From Pseudomonas flavescens (GTDB lineage: Bacteria > Pseudomonadota > Gammaproteobacteria > Pseudomonadales > Pseudomonadaceae), in assembly GCF_013408425.1 (NCBI RefSeq), contig NZ_JACBYV010000001.1, positions 1,364,001-1,428,000 on the forward strand: DNA of 64,000 nucleotides. Reading direction: 5' to 3'. A program made the position numbers and the translations under genes. Shown one piece after another: positions 58,476 through 64,000 of the stretch (positions are counted from its first letter, which is position 1; the number at the start of each line of letters is the position of its first letter). The notes under the pieces are model-generated. The model ran no database searches and had not been told where the DNA came from. It saw only the letters and a list, made by a program, of their open reading frames with translations.

Positions 58476-59720
58476 TCAGCTGGCTTCGCTGGCCTTGCGC
58501 GGCGTTTTCGCGGCAGGCGCCTCGATCAGCCCATCGGCCCGGAACATCGACTTGATGCCACGTACGGCCTGACGGATACGATCCTGATTCTCGATCAGTG
58601 CGAAGCGCACGTGGTCGTCGCCGTAATCACCGAAACCGATGCCCGGTGACACGCAGACCTTGGCTTCGGCCAGCAGCTTCTTGGCGAACTCCAGAGAGCC
58701 AAGCTGGGCGTAGGCCTCGGGGATCTTCGCCCACACGTACATCGAGGCCTTGGGGTTCTCGACCATCCAGCCCAGCTCGTGCAGGCCCTTGACCAGCACG
58801 TTGCGGCGCTGGCGATACTGCTCGGCGATATCACGCACGCACTGCTGGTCCCCTTCGAGCGCGGCGATGGCCGCCACCTGCAGCGGTGTGAAGGTGCCGT
58901 AGTCGTGGTAGCTCTTGATCCGCCCCAGGGCGTTGACCAGCTCGGGGTTGCCGACCATGAAGCCGATTCGCCAGCCAGCCATGTTGTAGCTCTTGGAGAG
59001 CGTGAAGAACTCCACGGCGATGTCCTTGGCGCCTGGTACCTGCATGATCGATGGGGCTTTCCAGCCGTCATAGACGATGTCGGCATACGCCAGGTCGTGG
59101 ATCACCAGTACGTTGTACTGCTTGGCCAGGGCCACCACACGCTCGAAGAAGTCCAGCTCCACGCATTGCGCGGTGGGGTTGGAGGGGAAGCCCAGAATCA
59201 TCATCTTCGGCTTGGGGATGCTCTCGCGGATCGCCCGCTCCAGCTCGATGAAGAAGTCCACCCCTGGCACCAGCGGCACCGAGCGCACCTGGGCCCCGGC
59301 GATCACTGCACCGTAGATATGAATCGGGTAGCTGGGGTTGGGCACCAGCACGGTATCGCCATGATCCAGGGTGGCCAGCATCAGATGCGCCAGGCCTTCC
59401 TTGGAACCGATGGTGACGATGGCTTCGCTTTCCGGATCGATGTCGACCTGATAGCGGTCCTGATACCAGCGCGAGATCGCCCGGCGCAGGCGCGGAATGC
59501 CACGGGAGGTGGAGTAACCATGGGTGTCTTCACGCTGAGCGACCTGCACCAGCTTTTCCACGATATGCGGCGGTGTCGCGCCATCGGGGTTGCCCATGCT
59601 CAGGTCGATGATGTCCTCGCCACGGCGGCGAGCGGCCATCTTCAGTTCAGCGGTGATGTTGAATACGTAAGGGGGGAGACGATCGATGCGCGCAAAGCGG
59701 CGCGGAGCTTGGTCAGCCAT
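58476..59720 (-). CDS. alaC: Alanine transaminase (AlaC type)
   Basis: A 414-aa class I aminotransferase that interconverts pyruvate/glutamate and alanine/2-oxoglutarate. PLP lysine in [32 protein letters not shown] and H-D-L-A-Y-A-D-I are as in AlaC. The C-terminal [16 protein letters not shown] is also characteristic. Divergent from the beta-lactamase gene; 248 bp lie between the two. Confidence 0.92.
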   Translation of the reverse strand: MADQAPRRFARIDRLPPYVFNITAELKMAARRRGEDIIDLSMGNPDGATPPHIVEKLVQVAQREDTHGYSTSRGIPRLRRAISRWYQDRYQVDIDPESEAIVTIGSKEGLAHLMLATLDHGDTVLVPNPSYPIHIYGAVIAGAQVRSVPLVPGVDFFIELERAIRESIPKPKMMILGFPSNPTAQCVELDFFERVVALAKQYNVLVIHDLAYADIVYDGWKAPSIMQVPGAKDIAVEFFTLSKSYNMAGWRIGFMVGNPELVNALGRIKSYHDYGTFTPLQVAAIAALEGDQQCVRDIAEQYRQRRNVLVKGLHELGWMVENPKASMYVWAKIPEAYAQLGSLEFAKKLLAEAKVCVSPGIGFGDYGDDHVRFALIENQDRIRQAVRGIKSMFRADGLIEAPAAKTPRKASEAS

Positions 59721-59968
59721 GCTTTCCTCGAAGAACGTAAGCGCCCGGAACCGTCCGAGCGACGTAGACCACTGCGGTGGCCTGGGCGGACAATAATCTC
59801 AGTCGCAGGCTTTGTCGAGAGGCTCTGCAGAAACGCTCGCGAGGTTGTCGACACTGGCCCATGGCCCTGCATGAAGCGTTATCCTTGGCGTCGATTCGAA
59901 TACCGGTGACCCCTGCGACTCGGGTGACCGGTGTTACATCCAGGAAAAAATGGAGAGCAGTTGCAAAA

Positions 59969-61132
59969 ATGAAGCATGGATATATCGCCATAGGTCTGTT
60001 CACCGTCAGCCTCGGTACGTCGCTTTCGGCTGCCGCCATGTCCGAGCAGGCGTTTCAGGCCCGCGCCGCTGAAGTGTTCAAGCCGCTGATGGCAACGTAC
60101 GACGTTCCTGGCCTGGCCGTTGGCGTGACCTGGAAGGGCAAGCGCTACGTTTACACCCAGGGCATGGCGGACCGGGCTGCGGCCATTGCGGTCACGCCCG
60201 ACACGCTGTTCGAGCTGGGCTCGCTGAGCAAGACCCTGAACGTCACCCTGGCGGCACTGGCGCAGCAACGTTCGCTGTTGTCCCTCGATGACCGGGTGGC
60301 CAAGCATATCCCCGAGCTGGACAAGCGCCCCTTCGGCGCTCTGAGCCTCATGGACCTGGCCACCCACCAGAGCAGTGGCCTGCCATTGCAGCCGCCGGAC
60401 GAGGCCAAAGACGACGCCAGTCTGCTGGCCTGGCTGAAACAGTGGCAGCCTGAGGCCGGTAGCGGTCACGAGCGCTCGTATTCCAATGTCGGTATCGGCA
60501 TGCTGGGGCGGATTTCGGCCAAGGCATTCGGGCAGTCCTATGCCCAGGCCCTTCATGACCAGGTGCTGCAGCCCTTGGCGCTCGAAGATACCTACGTCAA
60601 CGTGCCTGCCGCGCAGATGAGCCGCTACGCTTATGGGTACGCCCGTGAGAGCAACGCGGCGATCCGGGTCACCCCGGGCATGCTCGATGCCGAAGCCTAT
60701 GGCTTGAAGTCGGATATCGACGACATGCTGCGCTTCGTCGATATCAACCTGGGCGCGGTGTCGGTACCCGAACAGCTTTCCGCCGCCATACAGACGACGC
60801 ACCAGGGCGTCACCCGAACGGCCGAGTTCACCCAGGCGATGATCTGGGAGCGCTACCCCTGGCCGGTTTCCCGCGAGGCGCTGCTGGCCGGCAACGCACC
60901 GGCCATGGCCCTGGAGCGTCGCCCGGCCAGTCGCCTGAGCAGCCGGGACACCTCCGAGCAGGGCGTGCTGTTCAGCAAGACCGGCTCGACCAATGGTTTT
61001 GGCGGCTATATCGCCTTCATCCCCGATGAAGAGATCGGTCTGGTCCTGCTGGCCAACCGCAACGTGCCCCTCGAGGCCCGTGTGGATGCGTCCTTCACGC
61101 TGCTTCAGCAGGTGCTGAAAGACGAGCGCTAA
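59969..61132 (+). CDS. ampC: Class C beta-lactamase
   Basis: A 387-aa periplasmic serine hydrolase: signal peptide to about residue 23 (T-S-L-S-A-A-A). Active serine Ser85 in S-L-S-K, Tyr171-Ser-Asn173, and K-T-G at 337-339 followed by S-T-N-G-F-G-G-Y, the exact AmpC pattern. E-R-Y-P-W-P is also conserved. Hydrolyses penicillins and cephalosporins in the class generally. No ampR lies next to it, so induction through AmpR at this site is unlikely; it may be expressed at a low constant level. Start at 59969 follows GGAG by 13 bp. Confidence 0.9.
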   Translation: MKHGYIAIGLFTVSLGTSLSAAAMSEQAFQARAAEVFKPLMATYDVPGLAVGVTWKGKRYVYTQGMADRAAAIAVTPDTLFELGSLSKTLNVTLAALAQQRSLLSLDDRVAKHIPELDKRPFGALSLMDLATHQSSGLPLQPPDEAKDDASLLAWLKQWQPEAGSGHERSYSNVGIGMLGRISAKAFGQSYAQALHDQVLQPLALEDTYVNVPAAQMSRYAYGYARESNAAIRVTPGMLDAEAYGLKSDIDDMLRFVDINLGAVSVPEQLSAAIQTTHQGVTRTAEFTQAMIWERYPWPVSREALLAGNAPAMALERRPASRLSSRDTSEQGVLFSKTGSTNGFGGYIAFIPDEEIGLVLLANRNVPLEARVDASFTLLQQVLKDER

Positions 61133-61161
61133 GTCCGTGCCTGGGCTGGCAGGGGGCTGGC

Positions 61162-62511
61162 TCAGGCATTTTTCAGGCGAAGCAGCAGGCGGATGAGGGT
61201 TTCGATATCGGCATCCGTGGTGCGCCACGAACTCACGCTCAGGCGGAAGGCCGGCCGGCCCTGCCAGACGGTGGCGCCGAACCAGACTTCGCCTGAATCC
61301 TGTGCGGCCTTGAGGATCGCAGCGGTCCGCTCGTCCGAGTCGGCGCGTACCAGCACCTGATTGAGTCGCACCCGGTTGAGTACCTGATAGCCGCCCTGGC
61401 GTAGCGCCTCGGCCAGGTATCCGGCCTGACGGATATGCCGGTCGATCAGCTCGCGCAGGCCATCGCGACCGAGACTGGCCAGCGCCGCCCAGATCGCCAC
61501 GCCGCGCGCGCGCCTGGAAAACTCCAGAGTCAGGTTCTTTTGCGAGTCTTTCGAGGCCATCGCGTAGGCCGCATCGCTGTTCATCGCTGCAGCCAGAGCG
61601 TCGCCGTCACGGCAGATGGCCATGGCGCTGTCGTACGGGGTGTTCAGCCATTTGTGGCCGTCGGTGGTCCAGCTGTCCGCCTGTTCGATGCCATCGGCCA
61701 GCCCGGCTGACGAAGAAGCTCGCGCCCACAGGCCGAATGCACCGTCGACATGCACCCAGGTACCGGCAGCTTTGGCGCGGGGAATCAGCTCGGCGAAGCG
61801 GTCGAACTCGCCGGTATTGACTTCGCCAGCCTGAAGAATCAGCAGGGTGCGCTCGTCCAGTTCCGGGAGCCTGGCCGGGTCGATGCGGCCATGTTCGTCA
61901 ACTGGCGCAAGGTGCAGGCGCGCCATACCGAAGCCGAGCACGCGCAAGGCCTTTTTCACCGTGATGTGGGCCGTTTCGGAAATCACCACGCGAATCTCCG
62001 GCGCGCCGACAAGGCCATCCTGATCGAAATCCCAACCTAGCTTCGCCAGCAACTGGCGGCGCGCTGCAGACAGGCAGGCGAGGGTGCAGGCCGTGGCGCT
62101 GGTACCGAAGCCGACTGCGCTGTCGGTCGGCAGGCCGAGCGCCTCGCAGACCCAGTGTGCAGCGACCTTCTCCAGTTTGTCGGCAACCGGCGAGCCGTCG
62201 AACGATGACGCGCACTGGTCCCACGCCAGCACCATGCGCTCGGCGGCTGCCGCGGCAGGCAGGGTAGCGCCGATCACGAAGCCGAAGTAACGCGGGCCGT
62301 TGCTGGTGACGGTGGCAGGCGTGCCCAGTTCGTCGAGCTGCTGCAGTACCTGCTCGGCGTGACTTCCAGCCTTTGGCAGGGGCTGGTCGAAGCCGGCCAG
62401 CGCCGCGATGGTGCTTTGCAGGGGATAGACGCGGCGTTGCTCGATGCTGTCGTGATAGGCGAGGGCGCGACGATCGGCGTCGGCCAGTAATGCGCGTTCA
62501 TCGGTGTGCAT
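61162..62511 (-). CDS. PLP-dependent group II decarboxylase family protein
   Basis: A 449-aa enzyme of the glutamate/aromatic-L-amino-acid decarboxylase family. Lys287 in D-G-H-K-W-L-N-T-P-Y-D is the PLP lysine; His182 (E-T-A-H) stacks on the cofactor; Asp256 in V-H-V-D-G-A-F-G binds its pyridine nitrogen. The W-A-R and S-S-W-R-T-T-D-A-D-I segments are as in uncharacterised proteobacterial members often annotated aspartate or aromatic decarboxylases. Substrate cannot be stated. Converges with ampC (29-bp gap). Confidence 0.83.
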   Translation of the reverse strand: MHTDERALLADADRRALAYHDSIEQRRVYPLQSTIAALAGFDQPLPKAGSHAEQVLQQLDELGTPATVTSNGPRYFGFVIGATLPAAAAAERMVLAWDQCASSFDGSPVADKLEKVAAHWVCEALGLPTDSAVGFGTSATACTLACLSAARRQLLAKLGWDFDQDGLVGAPEIRVVISETAHITVKKALRVLGFGMARLHLAPVDEHGRIDPARLPELDERTLLILQAGEVNTGEFDRFAELIPRAKAAGTWVHVDGAFGLWARASSSAGLADGIEQADSWTTDGHKWLNTPYDSAMAICRDGDALAAAMNSDAAYAMASKDSQKNLTLEFSRRARGVAIWAALASLGRDGLRELIDRHIRQAGYLAEALRQGGYQVLNRVRLNQVLVRADSDERTAAILKAAQDSGEVWFGATVWQGRPAFRLSVSSWRTTDADIETLIRLLLRLKNA

Positions 62512-62690
62512 GGGGGCTTCTCGGCAGGAAAGTTCGATGGCTAACCCTAACCGAGAGTGTCGTTGCGCCGGCAGATACAGACTTTCGGCGCTTTTCCCCT
62601 ACAGTCGGCCGGCCAGTACAGCTGTATCCGGTACAGATGCCGCCGAGTGTTCGACGTTTCTGCGGTAGTACCGCGTTTTCCTGCGCGCAT

Positions 62691-62716
62691 AAAAAAGCCC
62701 CGCACCAGGCGGGGCT
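62691..62716 (-). terminator. Intrinsic terminator of acnB
   Basis: On the minus strand an 8-bp GC-rich stem (62709-62716 / 62696-62703) with 5-nt loop, followed by six T. It lies 20 bp after the acnB stop. Confidence 0.9.
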
Positions 62717-62735
62717 CTCTGACGCAGGTGAAGCC

Positions 62736-64000
62736 TTAAGCCTGAACGACCGGGATGTTCGCGTTGGCCGCAGCCTCGCGGAACTCGGCGATCTGGTCGA
62801 AGCTCAGGTAGCGGTAAACGTCGGCAGCCATGCTGTCGATGTTCTTCGCGTACTCCATGTACTCCTCGACGGTCGGCAGTTTGCCCAGAATGGACGCGAC
62901 AGCGGCCAGCTCGGCAGAAGCCAGGTACACGTTGGCACCATCACCCAGGCGGTTCGGGAAGTTACGGGTCGACGTCGACACCACGGTCGAATTCGGCTCG
63001 ACACGCGCCTGGTTACCCATGCACAGCGAGCAGCCCGGCATTTCCATGCGCGCGCCGGCCTTGCCGTAGATGCCGTAGTAGCCTTCTTCGGTCAGTTGGT
63101 GAGCGTCCATCTTGGTCGGCGGCGACAGCCACAGACGGGTAGGCAGCTGACCCTTGACCTGATCCAGCAGCTTACCGGCAGCGCGGAAGTGACCGATGTT
63201 GGTCATGCACGAACCGATGAACACTTCATCGATCTTCTCGCCCTGAACGGTCGACAGCAGGCGCGCGTCGTCCGGGTCGTTAGGCGCGCAGAGAACCGGC
63301 TCCTTGATGTCGGCCAGGTCGATTTCGATGATTTCGGCGTATTCGGCATCGCTGTCGGCAGACAGCAGGTCCGGCTTGGCCAGCCAGGCTTCCATCGCTT
63401 GAGCGCGACGTTCCATGGTGCGTGCATCGCCGTAGCCTTCGCTGATCATCCAGCGCAGCAGGGTGATGTTCGACTTCAGGTACTCGGCAATGGCTTTTTC
63501 CGGCAGCTTGATGGTGCAACCGGCTGCGGAACGCTCGGCGGAGGCGTCGGACAGTTCGAATGCTTGCTCGACGGTCAGGTCGTCCAGGCCTTCGATTTCC
63601 AGGATGCGACCGGAGAAGGCGTTGATCTTGCCTTTCTTCTCGACGGTCAGCAGGCCTTTCTGAATGCCGTAGTAAGGGATGGCATGCACCAGGTCACGCA
63701 GGGTGATGCCCGGTTGCAGCTTGCCCTTGAAGCGCACCAGAACCGACTCCGGCATGTCCAGCGGCATCACGCCGGTAGCAGCGGCGAAGGCGACCAGGCC
63801 GGAACCGGCCGGGAAGGAGATGCCGATCGGGAAACGGGTGTGCGAGTCACCACCGGTACCGACGGTATCCGGCAGCAGCATGCGGTTCAGCCAGCTGTGG
63901 ATGATGCCGTCGCCAGGACGCAGCGACACGCCGCCACGGGTGCGGATGAAATCCGGCAGGGTGTGGTGGGTGGTGACGTCGATGGGCTTCGGGTAGGCCG
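62736..64000 (-). CDS. acnB: Aconitate hydratase B, C-terminal part (cut by window edge)
   Basis: The last 421 codons of AcnB, which isomerises citrate to isocitrate; the 5' half lies beyond base 64000. The frame is open from the edge ([16 protein letters not shown]). [4Fe-4S] ligands are seen in [10 protein letters not shown] and [10 protein letters not shown]; substrate segments [11 protein letters not shown] and [12 protein letters not shown] are complete. AcnB can also bind mRNA when its cluster is lost (E. coli). It completes the citrate branch of the TCA genes at the left of the window. Confidence 0.96.
   Translation of the reverse strand, partial: AYPKPIDVTTHHTLPDFIRTRGGVSLRPGDGIIHSWLNRMLLPDTVGTGGDSHTRFPIGISFPAGSGLVAFAAATGVMPLDMPESVLVRFKGKLQPGITLRDLVHAIPYYGIQKGLLTVEKKGKINAFSGRILEIEGLDDLTVEQAFELSDASAERSAAGCTIKLPEKAIAEYLKSNITLLRWMISEGYGDARTMERRAQAMEAWLAKPDLLSADSDAEYAEIIEIDLADIKEPVLCAPNDPDDARLLSTVQGEKIDEVFIGSCMTNIGHFRAAGKLLDQVKGQLPTRLWLSPPTKMDAHQLTEEGYYGIYGKAGARMEMPGCSLCMGNQARVEPNSTVVSTSTRNFPNRLGDGANVYLASAELAAVASILGKLPTVEEYMEYAKNIDSMAADVYRYLSFDQIAEFREAAANANIPVVQA

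Overview
The window is a GC-rich gammaproteobacterial chromosome segment. Gene order gltA | sdhCDAB-sucAB-lpd-sucCD-brnQ-(DUF599)-...-htpG is the arrangement I know from Pseudomonas, and tusDCBE, ybiT, sfnR/msu, the 3-hydroxybutyrate genes and acnB fit the same genus. Palindromic repeats between genes suggest the P. mendocina/oleovorans (Ectopseudomonas) side, but that is inference; species is not decided by what I can see. No tRNA, rRNA or CRISPR array was recognised.

Layout. 1-2.7 kb (minus strand): end-truncated glutathionyl-hydroquinone reductase, then the tusDCBE tRNA 2-thiouridine relay with a TrpD2-like gene. 2.7-15.9 kb: TCA-cycle block, with gltA divergent from sdhCDAB-sucAB-lpd-sucCD; both promoters facing out of the shared 364-bp gap can be read, and the gaps inside the block are full of hairpins. 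16-25 kb: brnQ, DUF599 and MAPEG membrane proteins, a small lipoprotein, htpG with a heat-shock-type promoter, ybiT, several palindromic repeats and a decayed integrase tail. 26-38.8 kb (plus strand): a tightly packed 12-gene operon with a GntR regulator, two complete SsuABC/NMT1-type ABC importers, an AMP-ligase, two predicted thioesterases, a quinone-reductase-like MDR, a VOC protein and a cytoplasmic gamma-glutamyltransferase-like Ntn hydrolase. I do not recognise this system and regard it as the best candidate for something undescribed. 38.9-49.6 kb: sulfur scavenging, with ssuACB on plus and msuD-msuC-sfnR-(ssuD-like) on minus, each headed by a sigma-54 promoter and a very similar upstream palindrome, then sseA and a parvulin. 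49.7-52.3 kb: a solitary PilU-like ATPase, a thioredoxin-like protein and a periplasmic binding protein. 52.5-58.4 kb (minus): ketone-body module of sigma-54 activator, GntP permease, 3-hydroxybutyrate dehydrogenase and acetoacetyl-CoA synthetase, with three copies of a TCCC-N6-GGGA dyad and a sigma-54 promoter. 58.5-64 kb: alaC, a class C beta-lactamase, a PLP group II decarboxylase and the 3' part of acnB.

How they work together. The first 16 kb supplies almost the whole oxidative TCA cycle from citrate synthase to succinyl-CoA synthetase, and acnB at the far end supplies aconitase. The central 23 kb looks like an assimilation island for unusual organic, probably sulfur-containing or acyl/amide, substrates: importers bring compounds in, hydrolase/ligase/thioesterase enzymes process them, and FMNH2-dependent monooxygenases release sulfite from sulfonates. 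The ketone-body module feeds acetoacetyl-CoA towards the TCA cycle.
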